Shown here one piece after another: positions 21,901-35,833 of a DNA stretch of 64,000 nt. Origin of the DNA: Closterium sp. NIES-65 (lineage: Eukaryota > Streptophyta > Zygnematophyceae > Desmidiales > Closteriaceae); assembly GCA_948144175.1 (NCBI GenBank), contig CANXME010000407.1, forward strand, positions 26,001-90,000, in the 5' to 3' direction. Numbering within the stretch: the first letter of the stretch is position 1; each line of letters opens with the position of its first letter. The notes beneath the pieces are model-generated. The model ran no database searches. It was not told the origin of the DNA and saw nothing but the letters and a program-made list of their open reading frames with translations. The position numbers were made by a program, and so were the translations under genes.

Positions 21901-24900
21901 GTCAGTTCCACCCATCTCATCTTGTCAGTTCCACCCATCTCATCTTGTCAGTTCCACCCATCTCATCTTCTCAGTACCACCCATCTCATCTTGTCAGTTC
22001 CATCCATCTCATCTTGTCAGTTCCACCCATCTCATCTTCTCAGTTCCACCCATCTCATCTTCTCAGTTCCACCCATCTCATCTTCTCAGTTCCACCCGTC
22101 TCATCTTCTCAGTTCCACCCATCTCATCTTCTCAGTTCCACCCATCTCATCTTGTCAATTCCACCCATCTCATCTTCTCAGTTCCACCCATCTCATCTTG
22201 TCAGTTCCACCCATCTCATCTTCTCTGTTCCACCCATCTCATCTTGTCAGTTCCACCCATCTCATCGTCTCAGTTCCACCCATCTCATCTTCTCAGTTCC
22301 ACCCATCTCATCTTCTCAGTTCCACCCATCTCATCTTGTCAGTTCCACCCATCTCATCTTCTCAGTTCCACCCATCTCATCTTGTCAGTTCCACCCATCT
22401 CATCTTGTCAGTTCCACCCATCTCATCTTCTCAGTTCCACCCATCTCATCTTGTCAGTTCCACCCATCTCATCTTCTCAGTTCCACCCATCTCATCTTGT
22501 CAGTTCCACCCATCTCATCTTCTCAGTTGCACCCATCTCATCTTGTCAGTTCCACCCATCTCATCTTCTCAGTTCCACCCATCTCATCTTCTCAGTTCCA
22601 CCCATCTCATCTTCTCAGTTCCACCCATCTCATCTTCTCAGTTCCACCCATCTCATCTTTTCAGTTCCACCCATCTCATCTTCTCAGTTCCACCCATCTC
22701 ATCTTCTCAGTTCCACCCATCTCATCTTGTCAGTTCCACCCATCTCATCTTGTCAGTTCCACCCATCTCATCTTGTCAGTTCCACCCATCTCATCTTCTC
22801 AGTTCCACCCATCTCATCTTGTCAGTTCCACCCATCTCATCTTGTCAGTTCCACCCATCTCATCTTCTCAGTTCCACCCATCTCATCTTCTCAGTTCCAC
22901 CCATCTCATCTTCTCAGTTCCACCCATCTCATCTTCTCAGTTCCACCCATCTCATCTTGTCAGTTCCACCCATCTCATCTTCTCAGTTCCACCCATCTCA
23001 TCTTGTCAGTTCCACCCATCTCATCTTCTCAGTTCCACCCATCTCATCTTCTCAGTTCCACCCATCTCATCTTCTCAGTTCCACCCATCTCATCTTCTCA
23101 GTTCCACCCATCTCAATCTCTCAGTTCCACCCATCTCATCTTCTCAGTTCCACCCATCGCATCTTCTCAGTTCCACCCATCTCATCTTCTCAGTTCCACC
23201 CATCTCATCTTGTTAGTTCCACCCATCTCATCTTCTCAGTTCCACCCATCTCATCTTGTCAGTTCCACCCATCTCATCTTCTCAGTTCCACCCATCTCAT
23301 CTTGTCAGTTCCACCCATCTCATCTTCTCAGTTCCACCCATCTCATCTTGTCAGTTCCACCCATCTCATCTTCTCAGTTCCACCCATCTCATCTTGTCAG
23401 TTCCACCCATCTCATCTTCTCAGTTCCACCCATCTCATCTTGTCAGTTCCACCCATCTCATCTTGTCAGTTCCACCCATCTCATCTTCTCAGTTCCACCC
23501 ATCTCATCTTCTCAGTTCCACCCATCTCATCTTCTCAGTTCCACCCATCTCATCTTGTCAGTTCCACCCATCTCATCTTCTCAGATCCACCCATCTCATC
23601 TTGTCAGTTCCACCCATCTCATCTTGTCAGTTCCACCCATCTCATCTTCTCAGTTCCACCCATCTCATCTTCTCAGTTCCACCCATCTCATCTTCTCAGT
23701 TCCACCCATCTCATCTTGTCAGTTCCACCCATCTCATCTTCTCAGTTGCACCCATCTCATCTTGTCAGTTCCACCCATCTCATCTTCTCAGTTCCACCCA
23801 TCTCATCTTCTCAGTTCCACCCATCTCATCTTCTCAGTTCCACCCATCTCATCTTCTCAGTTCCACCCATCTCATCTTCTCAGTTCCACCCATCTCATCT
23901 TCTCGGTTCCACCCATCTCATCTTCTCAGTTCCACCCATCTCATCTTGTCAGTTCCACCCATCTCATCTTCTCAGTTCCACCCATCTCATTTTCTCAGTT
24001 CCACCCATCTCATCTTGTCAGTTCCACCCATCTCATCTTGTCAGTTCCACCCATCTCATCTTCTCAGTTCCACCCATCTCATCTTCTCAGTTCCACCCAT
24101 CTCATCTTGTCAGTTCCACCCATCTCATCTTGTCAGTTCCACCCATCTCATCTTCTTTGATCCACCCATCTCATCTTCTCAGTTCCACCCATCTCATCTT
24201 GTCAGTTCCACCCATCTCATCTTCTCAGTTCCACCCATCTCATCTTGTCAGTTCCACCCATCTCATCTTCTCAGTTCCACCCATCTCATCTTGTCAGTTC
24301 CACCCATCTCATCTTCTCAGTTCCACCCATCTCATCTTCTCAGTTCCACCCATCTCATCTTGTCAGTTCCACCCATCTCATCTTGTCAGTTCCACCCATC
24401 TCATCTTGTCAGTTCCACCCATCTCATCTTCTCAGTTCCACCCATCTCATCTTCTCAGTTCCACCCATCTCATCTTGTCAGTTCCACCCATCTCATCTTG
24501 TCAGTTCCACCCATCTCATCTTCTCAGTTCCACCCATCTCATCTTCTCAGTTCCACCCATCTCATCTTGTCAGTTCCACCCATCTCATCTTGTCAGTTCC
24601 ACCCATCTCATCTTCTCAGTTCCACCCATCTCATCTTGTCAGTTCCACCCATCTCATCTTGTCAGTTCCACCCATCTCATCTTCTCAGTTCCACCCATCT
24701 GATCTTCTCAGTTCCACCCATCTCATCTTCTCAGTTCCACCCATCTCATCTTCTCAGTTCCACCCATCTCATCTTCTCAGTTCCACCCATCTCATCTTCT
24801 CAGTTCCACCCATCTCATCTTGTCAGTTCCACCCATCTCATCTTGTCAGTTCCACCCATCTCATCTTGTCAGTTCCACCCATCTCATCTTGTCAGTTCCA

Positions 24901-27900
24901 CCCATCTCATCTTCTCAGTTCCACCCATCTCATCTTGTCAGTTCCACCCATCTCATCTTGTCAGTTCCACCCATCTCATCTTGTCAGTTCCACCCATCTC
25001 ATCTTGTCAGTTCCACCCATCTCATCTTGTCAGTTCCACCCATCTCATCTTGTCAGTTCCACCCATCTCATCTTGTCAGTTCCACCCATCTCATCTTCTC
25101 AGTTCCACCCATCTCATCTTGTCAGTTCCACCCATCTCATCTTGTCAGTTCCACCCATTTCATCTTGTCAGTTCCACCCATCTCATCTTCTCAGTTCCAC
25201 CCATCTCATCTTGTCAGTTCCACCCATCTCATCTTATCAGTTCCACCCATCTCATCTTCTCAGTTCCACCCATCTCATCTTGTCAGTTCCACCCATCTCA
25301 TCTTGTCAGTTCCACCCATCTCATCTTGTCAGTTCCACCCATCTCATCTTCTCAGTTCCACCCATCTCATCTTCTCAGTTCCACCCATCTCATCTTCTCA
25401 GTTCCACCCATTTCATCTTGTCAGTTCCACCCATCTCATCTTGTCAGTTCCACCCATCTCATCTTATCAGTTCCACCCATCTCATCTTGTCAGTTCCACC
25501 CATCTCATCTTGTCAGTTCCACCCATCGCATCTTGTCAGTTCCACCCATCTCATCTTGTCAGTTCCACCCATCTCATCTTCTCAGTTCCACCCATCTCAT
25601 CTTGTCAGTTCCACCCATCTCATCTTATCAGTTCCACCCATCTCATCTTCTCAGTTCCACCCATCTCATCTTGTCAGTTCCACCCATCTCATCTTCTCAG
25701 TTCCACCCATCTCATCTTCTCAGTTCCACCCATCTCATCTTCTCAGTTCCACCCATCTCATCTTGTCAGTTCCACCCATCTCATCTTCTCAGTTCCACCC
25801 ATCTCATCTTCTCAGTTCCACCCATCTCATCTTCTCAGTTCCACCCATCTCATCTTGTCAGTTCCACCCATCTCATCTTGTCAGTTCCACCCATCTCATC
25901 TTGTCAGTTCCACCCATCTCATCTTCTCAGTTCCACCCATCTCATCTTCTCGGTTCCACCCATCTCATCTTCTCAGTTCCACCCATCTCATCTTCTCAGT
26001 TCCACCCATCTCATCTTCTCAGTTCCACCCATCTCATCTTCTCAGTTCCACCCATCTCATCTTGTCAGTTCCACCCATCTCATCTTGTCAGTTCCACCCA
26101 TCTCATCTTATCACTTCCACCCATCTCATCTTGTCAGTTCCACCCATATCATCTTGTCAGTTCCACCCATCTCATCTTGTCAGTTCCACCCATCTCATCT
26201 TGTCAGTTCCACCCATCTCATCTTGTCAGTTCCACCCATCTCATCTTGTCAGTTCCACCCATCTCATCTTGTCTGTTCCACCCATCTCATCTTGTCAGTT
26301 CCACCCATCTCATCTTGTCAGTTCCACCCATCTCATCTTCTCAGTTCCACCCATCTCATCTTCTCAGTTCCACCCATCTCATCTTCTCAGTTCCACCCAT
26401 CTCATCTTCTCAGTTCCAGCCATCTCATCTTGTCAGTTCCACCCATCTCATCTTGTCAGTTCCACCCATCTCATCTTGTCAGTTCCACCCATCTCATCTT
26501 CTCAGTTCCACCCATCTCATCTTGTCAGTTCCACCCATCTCATCTTGTCAGTTCCACCCATCTCATCTTGACAGTTCCACCCATCTCCTCTTGTCAGTTC
26601 CACCCATCTCATCTTGTCAGTTCCACCCATCTCATCTTGTCAGTTCCACCCATCTCATCTTGTCAGTTCCACCCATCTCATCTTCTCAGTTCCACCCATC
26701 TCATCTTCTCAGTTCCACCCATCTCATCTTCTCAGTTCCACCCATCTCATCTTGTCAGTTCCACCCATCTCATCTTCTCAGTTCCACCCATCTCATCTTG
26801 TCAGTTCCACCCATCTCATCTTGTCAGTTCCACCCATCTCATCTTGTCAGTTCCACCCATCTCATCTTCTCAGTTCCACCCATCTCATCTTCTCAGTTCC
26901 ACCCATCTCATCTTGTCAGTTCCTTCCATCTCATCTTCTCAGTTCCACCCATCTCATCTTGTCAGTTCCACCCATCTCATCTTCTCAGTTCCACCCATCT
27001 CATCTTGTCAGTTCCACCCATCTCATCTTCTCAGTTCCACCCATCTCATCTTGTCAGTTCCACCCATCTCATCTTGTCAGTTCCACCCATCTCATCTTCT
27101 CAGTTCCACCCATCTCATCTTGTCAGTTCCACCCATCTCATCTTGTCAGTTCCACCCATCTCATCTTCTCAGTTCCACCCATCTCATCTTGTCAGTTCCA
27201 CCCATCTCATCTTGTCAGTTCCACCCATCTCATCTTCTCAGTTCCACCCATCTCATCTTGTCAGTTCCACCCATCTCATCTTCTCAGTTCCACCCATCTC
27301 ATCTTGTCAGTTCCACCCATCTCATCGTCTCAGTTCCACCCATCTCATCTTCTCAGTTCCACCCATCTCATCTTCTCAGTTCCACCCATCTCATCTTGTC
27401 AGTTCCACCCATCTCATCTTGTCAGTTCCACCCATCTCATCTTGTCAGTTCCACCCATCTCATCTTGTCAGTTCCACCCATCTCATCTTCTCAGTTCCAC
27501 CCATCTCATCTTGTCAGTTCCACCCATCTCATCTTGTCAGTTCCACCCATCTCATCTTGTCAGTTCCACCCATCTCATCTTCTCAGTTCCACCCATCTCA
27601 TCTTGTCAGTTCCACCCATCTCATCTTGTCAGTTCCACCCATCTCATCTTGTCAGTTCCACCCATCTCATCTTCTCAGTTCCACCCATCTCATCTTCTCA
27701 GTTCCACCCATCTCATCTTGTCAGTTCCACCCATTTCATCTTGTCAGTTCCACCCATCTCATCTTCTCAGTTCCACCCATCTCATCTTGTCAGTTCCACC
27801 CATCTCATCTTATCAGTTCCACCCATCTCATCTTCTCAGTTCCACCCATCTCATCCTGTCAGTTCCACCCATCTCATCTTGTCAGTTCCACCCATCTCAT

Positions 27901-30900
27901 CTTGTCAGTTCCACCCATCTCATCTTCTCAGTTCCACCCATCTCATCTTCTCAGTTCCACCCATCTCATCTTCTCAGTTCCACCCATCTCATCTTGTCAG
28001 TTCCACCCATCTCATCTTGTCAGTTCCACCCATCTCATCTTATCAGTTCCACCCATCTCATCTTGTCAGTTCCACCCATCTCATCTTGTCAGTTCCACCC
28101 ATCTCATCTTGTCAGTTCCACGCATCTCATCTTGTCAGTTCCACCCATCTCATCTTCTCAGTTCCACCCATCTCATCTTGTCAGTTCCACCCATCTCATC
28201 TTGTCAGTTCCACCCATCTCATCTTGTCAGTTCCACCCATCTCATCTTGTCAGTTCCACCCATCTCATCTTGTCAGTTCCACCCATCTCATCTTGTCAGT
28301 TCCACCCATCTCATCTTGTCAGTTCCACCCATCTCATCTTCTCAGTTCCACCCATCTCATCTTGTCAGTTCCACCCATCTCATCTTGTCAGTTCCACCCA
28401 TTTCATCTTGTCAGTTCCACCCATCTCATCTTCTCAGTTCCACCCATCTCATCTTGTCAGTTCCACCCATCTCATCTTATCAGTTCCACCCATCTCATCT
28501 TCTCAGTTCCACCCATCTCATCCTGTCAGTTCCACCCATCTCATCTTGTCAGTTCCACCCATCTCATCTTGTCAGTTCCACCCATCTCATCTTCTCAGTT
28601 CCACCCATCTCATCTTCTCAGTTCCACCCATCTCATCTTCTTAGTTCCACCCATCTCATCTTGTCAGTTCCACCCATCTCATCTTCTCAGTTCCACCCAT
28701 CTCATCTTCTCAGTTCCACCCATCTCATCTTGTCAGTTCCACCCATCTCATCTTCTCAGTTCCACCCATCTCATCTTGTCAGTTCCACCCATCTCATCTT
28801 GTCAGTTCCACCCATCTCATCTTGTCAGTTCCACCCATCTCATCTTATCAGTTCCACCCATCTCATCTTGTCAGTTCCACCCATCTCATCTTCTCAGTTC
28901 CACCCATCTCATCTTCTCAGTTCCACCCATCTCATCTTCTCAGTTCCACCCATCTCATCTTGTCAGTTCCACCCATCTCATCTTGTCAGTTCCACCCATC
29001 TCATCTTGTCAGTTCCACCCATCTCATCTTCTAAGTTCCACCCATCTCATCTTGTCAGTTCCACCCATCTCATCTTGTCAGTTCCACCCATCTCATCTTG
29101 TCAGTTCCACCCATCTCATCTTGTCAGTTCCACCCATCTCATCTTGTCAGTTCCACCCATCTCATCTTGTCAGTTCCACCCATCTCATCTTGTCAGTTCC
29201 ATCCATCTCATCTTCTCAGTTCCACCCATCTCATCTTCTCAGTTCCACCCATCTCATCTTCTCAGTTCCACCCATCTCATCTTCTCAGTTCCACCCATCT
29301 CATCTTCTCAGTTCCACCCATCTCATCTTGTCAGTTCCACCCATCTCATCTTCTCAGTTCCACCCATCTCATCTTGTCAGTTCCACCCATCTCATCTTGT
29401 CAGTTCCACCCATCTCATCTTCTCAGTTCCACCCATCTCATCTTCTCAGTTCCACCCATCTCATCTTGTCAGTTCCACCCATCTCATCTTGTCAGTTCCA
29501 CCCATCTCATCTTCTCAGTTCCACCCATCTCATCTTCTCAGTTCCACCCATCTCATCTTCTCAGTTCCACCCATCTCATCTTCTCAGTTCCACCCATCTC
29601 ATCTTGTCAGTTCCACCCATCTCATCTTCTTAGTTCCACCCATCTCATCTTGTCAGTTCCACCCATCTCATCTTCTCAGTTCCACCCATCTCATCTTGTC
29701 AGTTCCACCCATCTCATCTTCTCAGTTCCACCCATCTCATCTTGTCAGTTCCACCCATCTCATCTTCTCAGTTCCACCCATCTCATCTTGTCAGTTCCAC
29801 CCATCACATCTTGTCAGTTCCACCCATCTCATCTTCTCAGTTCCACCCATCTCATCTTGTCAGTTCCACCCATCTCATCTTGTCAGTTCCACCCATCTCA
29901 TCTTCTCAGTTCCACCCATCTCATCTTGTCAGTTCCACCCATCTCATCTTGTCAGTTCCACCCATCTCATCTTGTCAAATCCACCCATCTCATCTTGTCA
30001 GTTCCACCCATCTCATCTTGTCAGTTCCACCCATCTCATCTTGTCAGTTTCACCCATCTCATCTCATCAGTTCCACCCATCTCATCTTGTCAGTTCCACC
30101 CATCTCATCTTGTCAGTTCCACCCATCTCATCTTGTCAGTTCCACCCACCTCATCTTGTGAGTTCCACCCATCTTATCTTGTCAGTTCCACCCATCTCAT
30201 CTTGTCAGTTCCACCCATCTCATCTTCTCAGTTCCACCCATCTCATCTTGTCAGTTTCACCCATCTCATCTTGTCAGTTCCACCCATCTCATCTTGTCAG
30301 TTCCACCCATCTCATCTTCTCAGTTCCACCCATCTCATCTTGTCAGTTCCACCCATCTCATCTTCTCAGTTCCACCCATCTCATCTTGTCAGTTCCACCC
30401 ATCTCATCTTGTCAGTTCCACCCATCTCATCTTCTCAGTTCCACCCATCTCAGCTTGTCAGTTCCACCCATCTCATCTTTTCAGTTCCACCCATCTCATC
30501 TTGTCAGTTCCACCCATCTCATCTTGTCAGTTCCACCCATCTCATCTTGTCAGTTCCACCCATCTCATCTTGTCAGTTTCACCCATCTCATCTCATCAGT
30601 TCCACCCATCTCATCTTGTCAGTTCCACCCATCTCATCTTGTCAGTTCCACCCATCTCATCTTGTCAGTTCCACCCATCTCATCTTGTCAGTTCCACCCA
30701 TCTTATCTTGTCAGTTCCACCCATCTCATCTTGTCAGTTCCACCCATCTCATCTTCTCAGTTCCACCCATCTCAGCTTGTCAGTTTCACCCATCTCATCT
30801 TGTTAGTTCCACCCATCTCATCTTGTGAGTTCCACCCATCTCATCTTGTCAGTTCCACCCATCTTATCTTGTCAGTTTCACCCATCTCATCTTGTCAGTT

Positions 30901-33900
30901 CCACCCATCTCATCTTCTCAGTTCCACCCATCTCATCTTCTCAGTTCCACCCATCTCATCTTCTCAGTTCCACCCATCTCATCTTCTCAGTTCCACCCAT
31001 CTCATCTTGTCAGTTCCACCCATCTCATCTTGTCAGTTCCACCCATCTCATCTTGTCAGTTCCACCCATCTCATCTTGTCAGTTCCACCCATCTCATCTT
31101 CTCAGTTCCACCCATCTCATCTTGTCAGTTCCGCCCATCTCATCTTGTCAGTTCCACCCATCTCCTCTTGTCAGTTCCACCCATCTCATCTTGTCAGTTC
31201 CACCCATCTCATCTTCTCAGTTCCACCCATCTCATCTTCTCAGTTCCACCCATCTCATCTTGTCAGTTCCACCCATCTCATCTTCTCAGTTCCACCCATC
31301 TCATCTTGTCAGTTCCACCCATCTCATCTTGTCAGTTCCACCCATCTCATCTTCTCAGTTCCACCCATCTCATCTTGTCAGTTCCACCCATCTCATCTTC
31401 TCAGTTCCACCCATCTCATCTTCTCAGTTCCACCCATCTCATCTTCTCAGTTCCACCCATCTCATCTTCTCAGTTCCACCCATCTCATCTTCTCAGTTCC
31501 ACCCATCTCATCTTCTCAGTTCCACCCATCTCATCTTGTCAGTTCCACCCATCTCATCTTCTCAGTTCCACCCATCTCATCTTATCAGTTCCACCCATCT
31601 CATCTTGTCAGTTCCACCCATCTCATCTTCTCAGTTCCACCCATCTCATCTTCTCAGTTCCACCCATCTCATCTTGTCAGTTCCACCCATCTCATCTTGT
31701 CAGTTCCACCCATCTCATCTTCTCAGTTCCACCCATCTCATCTTCTCAGTTCCACCCATCTCATCTTCTCAGTTCCACCCATCTCATCTTCTCAGTTCCA
31801 CCCATCTCATCTTGTCAGTTCCACGCATCTCATCTTCTCAGTTCCACCCATCTCATCTTGTCAGTTCCACCCATCTCATCTTCTCAGTTCCACCCATCTC
31901 ATCTTGTCAGTTCCACCCATCTCATCTTCTCAGTTCCACCCATCTCATCTTGTCAGTTCCACCCATCTCATCTTCTCAGTTCCACCCATCTCATCTTGTC
32001 AGTTCCACCCATCTCATCTTGTCAGTTCCACCCATCTCATCTTCTCAGTTCCACCCATCTCATCTTGTCAGTTCCACCCATCTCATCTTCTCAGTTCCAC
32101 CCATCTCATCTTGTCAGTTCCACCCATCTCATCTTGTCAGTTCCACCCATCTCATCTTCTCAGTTCCACCCATCTCAGCTTGTCAGTTCCACCCATCTCA
32201 TCTTTTCAGTTCCACCCATCTCATCTTGTCAGTTCCACCCATCTCATCTTGTCAGTTCCACCCATCTCATCTTGTCAGTTCCACCCATCTCATCTTGTCA
32301 GTTTCACCCATCTCATCTCATCAGTTCCACCCATCTCATCTTGTCAGTTCCACCCATCTCATCTTGTCAGTTCCACCCATCTCATCTTGTCAGTTCCACC
32401 CATCTCATCTTGTCAGTTCCACCCATCTTATCTTGTCAGTTCCACCCATCTCATCTTGTCAGTTCCACCCATCTCATCTTCTCAGTTCCACCCATCTCAT
32501 CTTGTCAGTTTCACCCATCTCATCTTGTTAGTTCCACCCATCTCATCTTGTCAGTTCCACCCATCTCATCTTGTCAGTTCCACCCATCTCATCTTGTCAG
32601 TTTCACCCATCTCATCTTGTCAGTTCCACCCATCTCATCTTCTCAGTTCCACCCATCTCATCTTCTCAGTTCCACCCATCTCATCTTCTCAGTTCCACCC
32701 ATCTCATCTTCTCAGTTCCACCCATCTCATCTTCTCAGTTCCACCCATCTCATCTTCTCAGTTCCACCCATCTCATCTTGTCAGTTCCACCCATCTCATC
32801 TTGTCAGTTCCACCCATCTCATCTTGTCAGTTCCACCCATCTCATCTTCTCAGTTCCACCCATCTCATCTTGTCAGTTCCACCCATCTCATCTTCTCAGT
32901 TCCACCCATCTCATCTTCTCAGTTCCACCCATCTCATCTTGTCAGTTCCACCCATCTCATCTTGTCAGTTCCACCCATCTCATCTTGTCAGTTCCACCCA
33001 TCTCATCTTCTCAGTTCCACCCATCTCATCTTCTCAGTTCCACCCATCTCATCTTGTCAGTTCCACCCATCTCATCTTCTCAGTTCCACCCATCTCATCT
33101 TCTCAGTTCCACCCATCTCATCTTCTCAGTTCCACCCATCTCATCTTCTCAGTTCCACCCATCTCATCTTCTCAGTTCCACCCATCTCATCTTCTCAGTT
33201 CCACCCATCTCATCTTCTCAGTTCCACCCATCTCATCTTCTTAGTTCCACCCATCTCATCTTGTCAGTTCCACCCATCTCATCGTCTCAGTTCCACCCAT
33301 CTCATCTTGTCAGTTCCACCCATCTCATCTTGTCAGTTCCACCCATCTCATCTTGTCAGTTCCACCCATCTCATCTTGTCAGTTCCACCCATCTCATCTT
33401 GTCAGATCCACCCATCTCATCTTGTCAGTTCCACCCATCTCATCTTGTCAGTTCCACCCATCTCATCTTGTCAGTTCCACCCATCTCATCTTGTCAGTTC
33501 CACCCATCTCATCTTCTCAGTTCCACCCTTCTCATCTTGTCAGTTCCACCCATCTCATCTTGTCAGTTCCACCCATCTCATCTTCTCAGTTCCACCCATC
33601 TCATCTTCTCAGTTCCACCCATCTCATCTTGTCAGTTCCACCCATCTCATCGTCTCAGTTCCACCCATCTCATCTTGTCAGTTCCACCCATCTCATCTTG
33701 TCAGTTCCACCCATCTCATCTTGTCAGTTCCACCCATCTCATCTTGTCAGTTCCACCCATCTCATCTTGTGAGATCCACCCATCTCATCTTGTCAGTTCC
33801 ACCCATCTCATCTTGTCAGTTCCACCCATCTCATCTTGTCAGTTCCACCCATCTCATCTTGTCAGTTCCACCCATCTCATCTTGTCAGTTCCACCCATCT

Positions 33901-35783
33901 CATCTTGTCAGATCCACCCATCTCATCTTGTCAGTTCCACCCATCTCATCTTGTCAGATCCACCCATCTCATGGACCTCTCAGGAACCCTCTCCTTGTTT
34001 CCGTTCCATTCAGTACCGGTCCTTGCTTCGTCAGTCATGCTGTCCGTGCCCATCCCAATCCAACCATGCATGCAACCCAACCATGCATGCAACCCAACCA
34101 TGCATGCAACCCAACCATGCATGCAACCCAACCATGCATGCAACCCAACCATGCATGCAACCCAACCATGCATGCAACCCAACCATGCATGCAACCAGGT
34201 TCATGTCACATGTGGCCCGCATGTCACCATCCAAGGACTTGGGTTTCACTATGGAGCGAATCAACGCCAACTTCAGCAACTACAGCGCGTGGCACGGCCG
34301 CAGGTGAGTCGTTCAGCTAGGACACGCATGCTCAAAGGGTGCTAGGAGGTGTATCAGGACCTGACCAACTTCTTTCGTCTGTGCGCAACCAAGGACCTGG
34401 CCTTATGCTCTTCACCATGCATCAAATCGAATCAACGCCAACTTCAGCAACTACAGCGCGTGGCACAGCAGGACGTGAGACGAGGGAGGGGAGGAGGGAG
34501 GAGAGAAACAGCTGCGTCCAAGCCAGGGCTGTCCCAGGCAGCCCTGTGAGTTAAACCGTGTGAGCGATTTTTTAGAACTCTCTAATATTGCTTAGCCAGG
34601 ACTATCCCAGGCAGCCCTGTGAGTTGGTGCGGCAGGCCTTCTTCACCGAGCCTGACGACCAGAGCGGGTGGATGTATCAGCACTGGCTGCTGCAGCAGAT
34701 CCTGCTGCCCCTGCCGCCCCTGCCGCCCCTGCTGCCCCTGCCGCCCTAGTTTTCTTCCCCTCCGCTCTCAACCCCTTTGCGTTCCCTCTTCCCCCTTTCG
34801 CTCCGCCCAACAGCAAGCTGCTACCAATGCTCCACGCGTGCCCACCACCACCAACCACGCCCACTGCACCAGAGGCAAAGGGGTTGCCGCAGGCAGCATT
34901 GGAGGAGGAGTGTGAGTTGGTGCGCCAGGCCTTCTTTACGGAGCCAGATGATCAGAGTGGGTGGATGTACCAGCATTGGCTGCTGCAGCAGATCCTGCCG
35001 CCCCTGCCGCCCCGCCTCCTCTCCTCCTGGCCTTCGCCTGGAAGCACTGTCTGCTACTCCTCACCAGAAAATCCACCTGAGAAATCTTCTGGAGGCGATT
35101 CTGCAGCTGGGGAGGGCGTTTCCGAATCCTCTCCCAGAGCTCCGAGGCGGGTTCGGATGTCGGCGGTGCTGGTGTTCTCCGAACCTGTGGTGGGGGTGAC
35201 AAGAGAGAGTGTGACTCTAACGGGGGCTGGGATGGAGGTTGGCGAGTGGAGGGCTGTGGGGGGCGAAGAGGCGTGGCTTTCCGGGCGGCAGTCTGGCTGT
35301 GAGAGGGAAACGGGCGGCGATGTGGGGCCGAAGAGTGCGTCTGTATGGATGGCGCAAGTCGTTTTCTCCACATCTCATGAAGTCAGAGCAGCTGCTGCTT
35401 CCACTGCAGCTACTGATGCTGCTTTCACTGCAGCTACTGATGCTGCTTCTTCTGCTGCTTCTGCGGGTGGGAGGGAAACAGGTGCGGCTGCCTCATCACC
35501 CACCATCCTGGTCTCGTGGGTGTTCGCCCATCCATCTGCCATCCGCTCTGCTGCCACTTGCCAGTCCCTCCTGCTCCCCCACACGGACAGAACCTGCAGC
35601 AACGGTGGCAACGGCAGCAGCAGCTTCACGCTACAGCTGCAAGGAAGCTCGTTGATTCTGCCACAGATGGATGTTTCTGAGACCAATGGCACTCACTCGC
35701 AAGCGACTGTGCCGCCCGTGAACTTCCCCACTCATGACTGGTCCAACTTCCGCTGGCCCTCCTCCTCCCCTTCGCCTCCTCCC

Positions 35784-35833
<50 letters not shown>

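Noticed and set aside
13509..33972. CRISPR-like repeat array
   Set aside because: Units are contiguous with no unique spacers, and the context is a eukaryotic intron.
13509..33972. Centromeric satellite
   Set aside because: Possible in principle from array length, but a 23-bp intronic array inside one gene with nearby single-copy exons does not by itself support centromere identity.
13389..34345. Giant forward open frames of roughly 570-3000 codons made of 23-residue repeats (SVPPISS.QFHPSHL.SSTHLI)
   Set aside because: A stop-free 23-bp monomer is open in all three forward frames at once and yields the same 23-residue repeat in each. Frame ends fall wherever a point variant makes a stop. 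The array lies in an RGTA intron between phase-matched exons. No protein is claimed.
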